Assembly (NCBI GenBank): GCA_018713405.1
Contig: DVOR01000116.1
Location: 1-8,493 of the forward strand
Source: Candidatus Spyradenecus faecavium
GTDB taxonomy: Bacteria; Verrucomicrobiota; Kiritimatiellia; RFP12; DVOR01
Direction of reading: 5' to 3'
DNA length: 8,493 bases
Part shown: positions 1 to 6,556 of the stretch, piece after piece
Layout of the letters: each line of letters opens with the position of its first letter
Position numbering within the stretch: the first letter of the stretch is position 1
Program-made: the position numbers and the translations under genes
The notes under the pieces: generated by a model
Told to the model about the DNA's origin: nothing
Seen by the model: only the letters and a program-made list of their open reading frames with translations
Database searches by the model: none

Positions 1-53
1 CAGGGTGGGGTGGGGCGGCGGCGAAACTTTTTTTGCCGCGCGGCGACAAAAGA

Positions 54-75
54 GCAAAAAATCTTGCGATTTTGC
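54..75. repeat. Inverted repeat overlapping the rpoD -35 region
   Basis: A short imperfect inverted repeat has arms at 54-63 and 68-75 around a TTGC centre. Its outer pairs are GC/GC and the inner pairs ATC/GAT, with two bulged A residues. It covers the presumed -35 hexamer at 64-69, so a protein bound here would compete with RNA polymerase. AT-rich sequence makes such repeats easily by chance, so a regulatory role is only a possibility. Confidence 0.25.
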
Positions 76-93
76 TTGTTGATATGCTATAAT
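64..93 (+). promoter_or_regulatory. Sigma70-type promoter of rpoD with extended -10
   Basis: TTGCGA (64-69) and a perfect TATAAT (88-93) are separated by 18 bp, and TG two bases upstream of the -10 (85-86) makes it an extended -10 promoter. Transcription would start near position 100, leaving a leader of about 58 nt before the preferred ATG at 158. The surrounding 60 bp are strikingly AT-rich against a GC-rich background. The same TGCTATAMT block recurs upstream of the acetyltransferase gene, which supports it as a genuine signal in this genome. Confidence 0.7.
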
Positions 94-139
94 ATTAAGC
101 AATTCATCGACGGCGATGGAGTCAACCGATCAACCACAC

Positions 140-144
140 AGGAG
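140..144 (+). promoter_or_regulatory. Shine-Dalgarno sequence that favours the ATG at 158
   Basis: AGGAG lies 13 nt upstream of ATG 158. The spacing is somewhat long, but the alternative in-frame ATG at 116 has no Shine-Dalgarno sequence and would sit only about 16 nt from the predicted transcript start. This site is the main reason for choosing 158. Confidence 0.5.
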
Positions 145-157
145 CGTCTGTCAACCT

Positions 158-2431
158 ATGGCGACGAAGAGCGCGAAGCAGAGCGACAAGAACACCGGTG
201 ACAAGAAGACTGAGGCCGCGAAGCCCGCACGGCGGGCGACGAAGCGCCAGGAGGCGGAGGGTACGGAGCCGGCGACGGCGAAGAAGCCCGCCGCCGCGCG
301 GACGCGTCGCGCGAAGGCCGCCCCGGCGGAGTCTCTGCCGGAGGTGGATTTCCTGGCGGTGCCGATCGCGGATGAGGAGATCGGGCCTGACGCCGCGGAG
401 CTACGGCAGATCGAGGAGGAGGACGAGGGGCCGGCGACGCTGGCGGACGCCCTTTCGCAGGAGGCCGCGAAGCCGAAGCGGAAGCGTGGGCGCAAGAGCA
501 AGGCGGAGCAGGAGCAGGAGGAGGAGCAGCCTGAGGAGGCTGAGGCCGACGAGGTGGAGGAGCTGCTGAACAGCGAGTACGCGAACACGGAGAACGTGGG
601 CGGCGTGCTCTATGACCGCGCGCAGCACGCGGGGGTGCTGAAGGGCACGCCCGCGCAGGAGACGCCCATCGTCGAGGACGAGGAGGCGCAGGATGACGAC
701 GACGCCGCGCTCGGCGGCTTGCGCGAGGGCTCCGGCCTGCGGGCCGTCTTCAGCAAGTCCGAGGAGGAGGCGAAGAAGGCGCGCGCGTTGGAGGACCTGG
801 ACGCGCTGGAGGTGCGTGAGGAGTGCCGCAAGCGGATGCTGCAACTGGTGGACCTCTCCGAGAAGCAGAGCGGGGTGCTCTCCCTCAAGCAGGTGAACGA
901 GTATTTGCCCAAGGAAGTCATCAAGGACACGGAGATCGACCTCTACCTGAACCTCCTGAACATGATGAATGTGAAGGTGGTGGCGGAGGAGGACTTCGAG
1001 GACGCGATGGAGGAGCGCGAGGAGGAGGCGACGGCCGGGCGGGTGGATTACACCGACGACCCGATCCGGATGTACCTGCACCAGATGGGGCAGGTGCCGC
1101 TGCTTTCGCGCGACGACGAGGTGAAGATTTGCAAGCGCATCGAGGCCAGCGAGAAGGAGATCGTGGAGGTCTTCAACCAGCTGCCGGTGGCGCCGCGCCT
1201 TTACGCGTGGGTGCTGGAGGGGCTGGAGGTGGGGCGCGAGCGCTTCGACCGCGTGGTGTCCGACAAGTATGACGAGGGGCGCGACCACTATGTGGAGACG
1301 ATGCACCCGGAGCAGGCTGTGCTGAACCAGCTGGCCGACCGCATGGCCGAGGCCTACATGGCGCGCGCGGCGGCCGACCAGAAGGACGAGGCCGCGATGG
1401 CGCAGGCGGACCGGCGGGTGGAGGCCCTCTGCCAGGAGCTGCGTGAGCGTTACGACGCGCTCAACTTCAAGCAGAAGATGCTGGAGAACATCTGCATCTA
1501 CGCGGAGGATCGCTATTACAAGCCTTACACGCGGGCCTTCGAGATGCTGAAGAAGGCGAAGAAGGCCGGCAAGAGCCGCAACAAGGCCCAGCGCGTGGCC
1601 AAGGCCGAGGCCGACCTCGCCGAGGCGGAGAAGGCGTTGGGGATGCCGGCGGACCTCTTCGTGGAGAAGTTCCGGCGCCTCCGCCAGGCCCTGCACGAGG
1701 GCGCCCAGGCGCGCAAGGAGATGGTGGAGGCGAACCTGCGCCTGGTCATCTCCATCGTCAAGAAGTTCATGAACCGCGGGCTCAGCTTCCTGGACCTGAT
1801 CCAGGAGGGCAACACGGGGCTGATGAAGGCCGTCGAGAAGTTCGAGTACACGCGCGGCTACAAGTTCTCCACCTACGCCACGTGGTGGATCCGCCAGGCC
1901 GCGACGCGCGCCATCGCGGACCAGGCGCGCACGATCCGCATCCCCGTGCACATGATCGAGACCATCAACAAGCTGCTGCGCGTGCAGAAGAAGCTGCTGC
2001 AGGAGTTCGGCCGCGAGCCTACCCCGGAGGAGACCGCCGAGGAGATGGGCCTGCCCGTGGAGCGCGTGCGCAGCGTCTGCCGCATGGCCCAGCAGCCCAT
2101 CTCCCTGCAGAGCCCCGTCGGCGACGGCGACGACGCGCACTTCGGCGATTTCATCGAGGACAAGGGCACGGAGCGCCCGGAGGACGCCGCCGCCTTCACC
2201 CTCCTCAAGGAGCGCCTGCGCGAGGTGCTCTACTCCCTCAACCCGCGCGAGCGCGAGGTGCTCGACATGCGCTTCGGCCTCAAGGACGGCGTCGCGCGCA
2301 CCCTCGAGGAGGTGGGCAAGGAGTTCAACGTCACGCGTGAGCGCATCCGCCAGATCGAGGCGAAGGCGCTGCGCAAGCTCCGCCACCCCTCGCGCATCAA
2401 GAAACTCACCGGCTTCCTCGGCGAACGCTGA
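158..2431 (+). CDS. rpoD: RNA polymerase primary sigma factor RpoD (sigma70)
   Basis: Group 1 sigma factor that directs RNA polymerase to housekeeping promoters; 757 aa from ATG 158. Residues 1-215 are low complexity: a Lys/Ala-rich tail, then acidic runs, with a basic patch at 105-115. Region 1.1-like sequence follows at about 219-285 and region 1.2 at about 298-330 (DDPIRMYL). A non-conserved segment separates this from region 2 at about 520-595 (NLRLVISIVKK from 526; YATWWIRQAATRAI from 573, with the -10-reading Gln580 and Thr583). Region 3 follows, and region 4.2 is a helix-turn-helix ending in VTRERIRQIEAKALRKLRH (from 725), which reads the -35. E. coli RpoD is 613 aa, so the extra length is mostly N-terminal. 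An upstream in-frame ATG at 116 would add 14 residues but lacks a ribosome binding site. Codon choice moves from G-ending to C-ending codons along the gene. Identity is certain; the start is less so. Confidence 0.97.
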   Translation: MATKSAKQSDKNTGDKKTEAAKPARRATKRQEAEGTEPATAKKPAAARTRRAKAAPAESLPEVDFLAVPIADEEIGPDAAELRQIEEEDEGPATLADALSQEAAKPKRKRGRKSKAEQEQEEEQPEEAEADEVEELLNSEYANTENVGGVLYDRAQHAGVLKGTPAQETPIVEDEEAQDDDDAALGGLREGSGLRAVFSKSEEEAKKARALEDLDALEVREECRKRMLQLVDLSEKQSGVLSLKQVNEYLPKEVIKDTEIDLYLNLLNMMNVKVVAEEDFEDAMEEREEEATAGRVDYTDDPIRMYLHQMGQVPLLSRDDEVKICKRIEASEKEIVEVFNQLPVAPRLYAWVLEGLEVGRERFDRVVSDKYDEGRDHYVETMHPEQAVLNQLADRMAEAYMARAAADQKDEAAMAQADRRVEALCQELRERYDALNFKQKMLENICIYAEDRYYKPYTRAFEMLKKAKKAGKSRNKAQRVAKAEADLAEAEKALGMPADLFVEKFRRLRQALHEGAQARKEMVEANLRLVISIVKKFMNRGLSFLDLIQEGNTGLMKAVEKFEYTRGYKFSTYATWWIRQAATRAIADQARTIRIPVHMIETINKLLRVQKKLLQEFGREPTPEETAEEMGLPVERVRSVCRMAQQPISLQSPVGDGDDAHFGDFIEDKGTERPEDAAAFTLLKERLREVLYSLNPREREVLDMRFGLKDGVARTLEEVGKEFNVTRERIRQIEAKALRKLRHPSRIKKLTGFLGER

Positions 2432-2471
2432 GCGCCCCCCACAGACCAAGCAAGAAAGACCACCAGACACC

Positions 2472-2798
2472 ATGAGCTTCCTCACCTCCCTGCTCGCCCG
2501 CATCGGACTCGGCAAGAAGGCCCCCACCGGACCCCAGGAGCGCGTCGAGATCTATGTCGGCAACCTGAGCTACGACATGACCGACGAGCAGCTTGAAAAG
2601 GCCTTCGCGAAGTACGGCACCGTCCGCCACGCGCGCGTCATCACCAACCGCTTCAACAACAAGAGCAAGGGCTTCGGCTTCGTCGAGATGTGCTACCGCG
2701 CCGAGGCCGAGCGGGCCATCAAGGCCCTCCACGACAAGACCGTCATGGGCCGCAAGCTGCGCGTCAACGAGGCCCGCAACGGCAAGCCCCGCCGCTGA
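2472..2798 (+). CDS. Small RRM-domain RNA-binding protein
   Basis: A 108-aa protein with one RNA recognition motif, of the small bacterial RRM type (glycine-rich RNA-binding or cyanobacterial Rbp-like). RNP2 is IYVGNL at residues 27-32 and RNP1 is KGFGFVEM at 66-73, with the expected aromatic residues Tyr28, Phe68 and Phe70 that stack on RNA bases. A short hydrophobic/amphipathic leader (about 1-16) precedes the domain, and the C-terminus is basic (ending GKPRR) without the Gly-rich tail of some relatives. The ATG is 40 nt after rpoD with only a weak AAG-rich Shine-Dalgarno region, and glgP begins 30 nt downstream, so co-transcription is likely. The family binds single-stranded RNA in the cytoplasm. 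The specific targets, and any role in the regulation of its neighbours, are unknown. Confidence 0.9.
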   Translation: MSFLTSLLARIGLGKKAPTGPQERVEIYVGNLSYDMTDEQLEKAFAKYGTVRHARVITNRFNNKSKGFGFVEMCYRAEAERAIKALHDKTVMGRKLRVNEARNGKPRR

Positions 2799-2828
2799 CA
2801 CCCCCTTCATCCCTCAAGGAGACCCAAC

Positions 2829-5285
2829 ATGAGCACGTCCATCAAGACCAAGGACAAAACCGCCGAGAAGGTCGTCCTCCCCGGCAATCACCCCTCCGCC
2901 GAGTTCACCGCGGAGGGCCTCGCCCAAGACTTCCTCTGGAACATGCGCTTCTCCCTGGCCAAGAGCGGAGACCGCGCCACCGAGCGCGACTGCTACAAGG
3001 CCCTTGCCTACGCGGTGCGCGACCGCATCGTCGACCGCTGGATGGCCACGCAGGACGCCTACCGCGCGGCCAAGGTCCGCCGCGTCTACTACCTTTCCCT
3101 CGAGTTCCTCATCGGCCGCCTCCTCGGCAACAACGTGATCAACCTCGGCCTGGAGCAGCAGTGCCGCGAGGCCATGGACTCCCTGGGCCTGGACTGGAAC
3201 CGCCTGCGCGACTACGAGATGGACGCCGGCCTCGGCAACGGCGGCCTCGGCCGCCTCGCCGCCTGCTTCATGGACTCGCTCGCCACGCTCGACCTCCCCG
3301 CCACCGGCTACGGCCTGCGCTATGACTACGGCATCTTCCGCCAGCGCATCGTCAACGGCGAGCAGCGCGAGGAGCCCGACAACTGGCTGAAGTACGGCTA
3401 TCCCTGGGAGATCCAGCGCCCCGAGTACGCCTGCCTCGTCGGCTTCGGCGGCCACGTCGAGCACTACACCGGCCGCACCGGCCGCGACGAGTGGGTCTGG
3501 GTCCCCGCCCAGCAGGTCCAGGCCGTCCCCTACGACCTGCCCATCGTCGGCTACCAGGGCAAGACCGTCTCCACCCTCCGCCTCTGGAGCGCCAAGGCCA
3601 CCAACGAATTCTCCCTCGACGAGTTCAACCGCGGCGACTATGTCGAGGCCGTCGAGAGCAAGGTCCTCGCCGAGAACCTCACCAAGGTCCTCTATCCCAA
3701 CGACTCCACCACCGCCGGCAAGGAGCTCCGCCTCCGCCAGCAGTACCTCTTCGTCGCCGCCAGCGTCCACGACATCCTGCGCCGCTTCCGCGAGGAGGGC
3801 CACGAGTGGCGCCACCTGCCCAAGTACGTCTTCATCCAGCTCAACGACACCCACCCCACGCTCGTCATCCCCGAGCTCATGCGCATCCTCGTGGACGTCG
3901 AGGGCATCGCCTGGGACGACGCCTGGACCTACGTCCGCGCCTGCACCGGCTACACCAACCACACCGTCCTGCCCGAGGCGCTCGAGAAGTGGCCCGTTCC
4001 CCTCATGGAGCGTGTCCTCCCCCGCCACATGCAGATCATCTACGAGATCAACGCCCGCTTCCTGCAGCAGGTCGCCACCCTCTTCCCCGGCGACATCGCC
4101 CGCCTCGCCCGCATGAGCCTCATCGACGAGAGCGGCGACAAGTTCGTCCGCATGGCCAACCTCTGCCTCGTCGGCACCTCTGCCGTCAACGGCGTCGCCG
4201 CCCTCCACACCGAGATCCTCAAGAAGACCATCTTCCGGGACTTCTATGAGATCATGCCCACCCACTTCTCCAACAAGACCAACGGCATCACCCAGCGCCG
4301 CTGGCTCCTCAAGGCCAACCCCCGCCTCGCCTCCCTCATCACCGAGACCATCGGCGACGGCTGGGTCACCGACCTCAGCCAGCTCGCCAAGCTCAAGGCC
4401 AAGGTCAACGACAAGGCCTTCCTCAAGCGCTTCGCCGAGATCAAGCGCGCCAACAAGGAAATCCTCGCCAACACCATCTTCAACACCCTCGGCTTCCAGG
4501 TTTCCCCCGACGCCATCTTCGACGTCCAGGTCAAGCGCCTGCATGAGTACAAGCGCCAGCTCCTTCTGGTGCTCTACATCATCATCCTCTTCAACCGCCT
4601 CATCGAGAAGCCCGACCTTGACGTTTACCCCCGCGTCTTCATCTTCGGCGCGAAGGCCGCCCCCGGCTACTGGGTCGCCAAGCTCATCATCCGCCTCATC
4701 CACGGCGTCGCCAGCGTCGTCAACACCCATCCCCTCGTCAAGGGTCGCATCGCGGTCGCCTTCCTCCCCGACTACCGCGTCTCCCTCGCCGGCACCGAGG
4801 CCTCTGGCACCGGCAACATGAAGCTCATGCTCAACGGCGCCATCACCCTCGGCACCCTCGACGGCGCGAACGTCGAGATCGCCCAAGAGGTCGGCAAGGA
4901 CAACATCGTCATCTTCGGCCTCAAGACCGAGGAAGTCGCCAAGCTCCGCCCCACCTACAACTCCAAGGCCATCTACGAGAGCAACCCCGAGATCAAGCGC
5001 GCGCTCGACATGATCCGCCGCAACGTCTTCTCTCTCATGGCCCCGGGCATCTTCGAGCCCCTCCTCCAGAACCTCCTGGACTACAACGACTACTACATGC
5101 TCCTCAAGGACCTGCCCGACTTCATCAAGGCCCAGGACCGCGTCGAGGCCCTCTACCGCGACCAAGACGCCTGGAACAAGGCCTCCCTCATGAACGTCGC
5201 CTCCGCCGGCAAGTTCTCCAGCGACCGCACCATCCAGGAATACGCCAAGGAAATCTGGCACCTCGATCCCTTCACCGTCAAGTGA
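2829..5285 (+). CDS. glgP: Glycogen/alpha-glucan phosphorylase (GT35)
   Basis: Cytoplasmic PLP-dependent enzyme that releases glucose-1-phosphate from the non-reducing ends of glycogen or maltodextrin using inorganic phosphate. At 818 aa it matches the usual full length (E. coli GlgP is 815). The family signature EASGTGNMK occupies residues 657-665, and Lys665 is the expected pyridoxal-phosphate Schiff-base lysine; LNG and TLDGANVE follow directly. The N-terminal half carries YYLSLEFLIGRLLGNN and the glycine-rich DAGLGNGGLGRLAA starting at Asp132. Conserved HEYKRQ and GTGNMK blocks support a catalytically competent enzyme. AAGGAGA lies 6 nt before the ATG, a strong ribosome binding site. The gene follows the RRM gene by 30 nt and ends before an intrinsic terminator. 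Codons are overwhelmingly C-ending. Whether it prefers glycogen or maltodextrin cannot be judged here. Confidence 0.97.
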   Translation: MSTSIKTKDKTAEKVVLPGNHPSAEFTAEGLAQDFLWNMRFSLAKSGDRATERDCYKALAYAVRDRIVDRWMATQDAYRAAKVRRVYYLSLEFLIGRLLGNNVINLGLEQQCREAMDSLGLDWNRLRDYEMDAGLGNGGLGRLAACFMDSLATLDLPATGYGLRYDYGIFRQRIVNGEQREEPDNWLKYGYPWEIQRPEYACLVGFGGHVEHYTGRTGRDEWVWVPAQQVQAVPYDLPIVGYQGKTVSTLRLWSAKATNEFSLDEFNRGDYVEAVESKVLAENLTKVLYPNDSTTAGKELRLRQQYLFVAASVHDILRRFREEGHEWRHLPKYVFIQLNDTHPTLVIPELMRILVDVEGIAWDDAWTYVRACTGYTNHTVLPEALEKWPVPLMERVLPRHMQIIYEINARFLQQVATLFPGDIARLARMSLIDESGDKFVRMANLCLVGTSAVNGVAALHTEILKKTIFRDFYEIMPTHFSNKTNGITQRRWLLKANPRLASLITETIGDGWVTDLSQLAKLKAKVNDKAFLKRFAEIKRANKEILANTIFNTLGFQVSPDAIFDVQVKRLHEYKRQLLLVLYIIILFNRLIEKPDLDVYPRVFIFGAKAAPGYWVAKLIIRLIHGVASVVNTHPLVKGRIAVAFLPDYRVSLAGTEASGTGNMKLMLNGAITLGTLDGANVEIAQEVGKDNIVIFGLKTEEVAKLRPTYNSKAIYESNPEIKRALDMIRRNVFSLMAPGIFEPLLQNLLDYNDYYMLLKDLPDFIKAQDRVEALYRDQDAWNKASLMNVASAGKFSSDRTIQEYAKEIWHLDPFTVK

Positions 5286-5308
5286 GGCCTGGTGCCACAC
5301 CCCCAAAC

Positions 5309-5335
5309 AAGCCCCCGGTCCCCCGGGGGCTTTTT
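5309..5335 (+). terminator. Rho-independent terminator after glgP
   Basis: An 8-bp GC-only stem (GCCCCCGG at 5311-5318 pairing with CCGGGGGC at 5323-5330) closes a TCCC loop and is followed by TTTTT (5331-5335). An A-rich 5' flank extends the stem by A-T pairs. It lies 24 nt after the glgP stop codon and should end the rpoD-RRM-glgP transcript. Confidence 0.9.
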
Positions 5336-5400
5336 CGTCCCCGCCCCAGCAACGCCCGGGGAAAGTTTGGTGGACACAGCGCAACACGACGCAGGGAACC

Positions 5401-5427
5401 GCAGATTTCGCAGATTGGGAGCAGATT
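5401..5427. repeat. Three GCAGATT copies
   Basis: GCAGATT occurs at 5401-5407, 5410-5416 and 5421-5427, offset by 9 and 11 bases. From memory, similar CGCAGATT-rich intergenic repeats are scattered through several environmental bacterial genomes, including Verrucomicrobia, but I cannot verify that here. No function is evident. Confidence 0.6.
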
Positions 5428-5466
5428 AAGGGCGTGCTACCGCACGCAGGACGCAGGAGGGGAAGT

Positions 5467-5495
5467 TTGGAAGCTTGGTGGCTTGGAAGCTTGGT
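5467..5495. repeat. 13-bp direct repeat TTGGAAGCTTGGT
   Basis: Two exact copies lie at 5467-5479 and 5483-5495, separated by 3 nt, with a partial third (GGAAGTTTGG) just upstream at 5461-5470. This looks like a small tandem expansion in the noncoding spacer between glgP and the acetyltransferase gene. Confidence 0.7.
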
Positions 5496-5506
5496 CTCGG
5501 TGCGCC

Positions 5507-5542
5507 GTCCTATTCGTCCTATTGGTCCTATTTGTCCTACTG
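5507..5542. repeat. Four tandem nonamers GTCCTATTN
   Basis: Four consecutive 9-bp units start at 5507, 5516, 5525 and 5534. The first three read GTCCTATT plus C, G or T, and the fourth is GTCCTACTG. The variable last base is unusual for simple slippage, where copies are usually identical, so the units may be maintained as binding sites or belong to a dispersed genomic repeat. The function is unknown. Confidence 0.75.
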
Positions 5543-5550
5543 CGCCGCCT

Positions 5551-5641
5551 GGCACGTCCCGGATTGGCACGTCCGCAGGACGTGCCGGGGGTGCAGGGCG
5601 AACTTCGCCCTGCCGGGGCGTGGGGCAGAGCCCCACACCCC
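5551..5641. repeat. Three back-to-back hairpins (REP-like element)
   Basis: Hairpin 1: GGCACGTCC (5566-5574) pairs with GGACGTGCC (5578-5586) around GCA. A second copy of the left arm lies at 5551-5559 and could compete for the same partner. Hairpin 2: 5593-5602 pairs with 5604-5613 as a perfect 21-nt palindrome with one central base. Hairpin 3: GTGGGGC (5620-5626) pairs with GCCCCAC (5630-5636), extended past one mismatch by GGGG/CCCC (5615-5618 with 5638-5641). None has a following T-run, so these are not ordinary terminators. They resemble REP/BIME-type palindromic clusters. They lie just upstream of the promoter for the acetyltransferase gene. Confidence 0.75.
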
Positions 5642-5681
5642 TCCAATCCCCCTTTCCATTTTCCTTTTCCTTCCCCCCTTG

Positions 5682-5690
5682 TGCTATACT
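5682..5690 (+). promoter_or_regulatory. Extended -10 promoter element of the acetyltransferase gene
   Basis: TGCTATACT is an extended -10 (TATACT at 5685-5690 with TG at 5682-5683) and is nearly identical to the rpoD element at 85-93. No good -35 hexamer lies 16-18 bp upstream, where the DNA is a C/T-only tract, so the promoter probably relies on the extended -10. The transcript would begin near 5697, giving a leader of about 30 nt containing the ribosome binding site AGGAGA (5718-5723). Confidence 0.55.
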
Positions 5691-5728
5691 CTTCCCCCAT
5701 CCGGACACCCTGATGACAGGAGACACCC

Positions 5729-6286
5729 ATGGACGAAGAGAACTTCTCGAAAATGGTCGCCGGGGAATGGTACAACCCCGCCCCCCTCGAACCCGAACGC
5801 CTCCGCGCGCAGACCCTCTGCGCCGACTTCAACGCCCTCCGCCCCGTGGACGAGAAGCGCCGCCGCAAACTCATGAACGACCTCTTCGGCTCCGTCGGCG
5901 AAGGCGCCTGGGTCATGCAACCCTTCCACTGCGACTACGGGCGCAACATCCAGCTCGGCCCCAAGTGCTTCCTCAACTACGGCTGCGTCATGCTCGACTG
6001 CGCCCCCATCATCCTCGGCGAACACGTCCTCGCCGGCCCCGGCTGCCACTTCTACACCGCCATCCACCCCCTCGACCCCGCCGCCCGCGCCACCGACACC
6101 GAGCGCGCCGCCCCCATCGTCATCGGCGACAACGTCTGGCTCGGCGGCCACGTCACCATCCTCCCCGGCGTCCAGATCGGCGAGAACACCGTCGTCGGCG
6201 CCGGTAGCGTCGTCACCAAAAGCCTCCCCGCCAACGTCGTCGCCGTCGGCAACCCCGCCCGCATCGTCAAGCGCCTCGACGCCTGA
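5729..6286 (+). CDS. LacA/Maa-type hexapeptide-repeat O-acetyltransferase
   Basis: A 185-aa sugar O-acetyltransferase of the maltose/galactoside/NodL group, which transfers acetyl from acetyl-CoA to a sugar hydroxyl. The N-terminal helical segment (about 5-60, with MVAGEWYNP and the L..D.N.LRP pattern) is typical of the Maa/LacA cap. Residues 70-180 form a left-handed beta-helix of imperfect [LIV]GxxxX hexapeptides. TAIHPLDP places the catalytic histidine at His113, equivalent to LacA His115. The C-terminus has the usual GAGSVVTKSLPANVVAVGNPARIVK acetyl-CoA-binding coil (from about 157). AGGAGA sits 5 nt before the ATG. The gene has its own promoter and is separated from glgP by a terminator, so any metabolic link to glycogen use is only suggested by proximity. 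The true acceptor sugar is unknown, hence no symbol is given. Confidence 0.93.
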   Translation: MDEENFSKMVAGEWYNPAPLEPERLRAQTLCADFNALRPVDEKRRRKLMNDLFGSVGEGAWVMQPFHCDYGRNIQLGPKCFLNYGCVMLDCAPIILGEHVLAGPGCHFYTAIHPLDPAARATDTERAAPIVIGDNVWLGGHVTILPGVQIGENTVVGAGSVVTKSLPANVVAVGNPARIVKRLDA

Positions 6287-6326
6287 CCGCACCACCCCCC
6301 ATCCCAAATAAGTCCTTGTGCATTTC

Positions 6327-6392
6327 CGAAACCCTTAAGGGTTTGACCCAAAACCCTTAGGGTTTCCCCTCGAACCCCTTAGGGTTTTGCCC
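6327..6392. repeat. Three tandem 22-bp units with a AACCCTTAGGGTT palindrome core
   Basis: Units at 6327-6348, 6349-6370 and 6371-6392 each carry a palindromic core. The first is a perfect 16-mer (AAACCCTTAAGGGTTT, 6329-6344), the second a 15-mer with one central base (6351-6365), and the third a less perfect version (6373-6386). The 22-bp period is about two helical turns, so the cores lie on the same DNA face. The units lie 40 nt after the acetyltransferase stop codon. No T-tract follows, so simple termination is not the best explanation. A multi-operator protein-binding site or a dispersed repeat is possible. Confidence 0.8.
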
Positions 6393-6497
6393 TCTGACCG
6401 CCCAATCGCCACTCTCTCCTTTCTGAATCCACGCCCTCCCCGAACAACACCACGCGCCCTTTTCTCGCTTTTCTAGACTTTCCTGCGTATTTGTAGG
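6393..6497. other. Noncoding stretch at the composition boundary
   Basis: No gene is supportable anywhere in 6287-6771 (485 nt). Apart from the 22-bp units before it and the promoter and structured RNA after it, this subregion shows only C/T-rich sequence. It marks the transition from the GC-rich core to the lower-GC accessory segment, roughly at 6450-6490. No tRNA or attachment-site duplication is visible. Confidence 0.5.
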
Positions 6498-6527
6498 TTG
6501 ACGGGAAGAACCGAAAAGAGGTATCCT
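6498..6527 (+). promoter_or_regulatory. Candidate promoter for the structured RNA and two-gene operon
   Basis: TTGACG (6498-6503) is one base from the -35 consensus and lies 18 bp from TATCCT (6522-6527), a four-of-six -10 match. There is no TG extension, unlike the other two promoters in the window. Transcription would start near 6534, producing a leader of about 240 nt before ATG 6772 that includes the folded region at 6557-6749. Confidence 0.45.
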
Positions 6528-6556
6528 ATGGTCATTGCTTGGGTAGGGCGGTTAGC

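Noticed and set aside
10..201. Plus-strand open frame of 63 codons at the window start
   Set aside because: It spans the rpoD promoter and overlaps the rpoD start in another frame, with no ribosome binding site.
401..2527. Minus-strand open frame of 708 codons opposite rpoD
   Set aside because: It is Leu/His/Arg-biased with no domain pattern, and rpoD on the other strand is unambiguous.
5566..5641. Tandem intrinsic terminators
   Set aside because: None of the three hairpins is followed by a T-run, and glgP already has a strong terminator at 5309-5335.
2814..5726. Minus-strand open frame of 970 codons opposite glgP
   Set aside because: It mirrors the C-ending codons of glgP, is made of repetitive Val/Glu/Asp/Gly/Leu, and spans the terminator and intergenic repeats. 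It is a GC-driven shadow.
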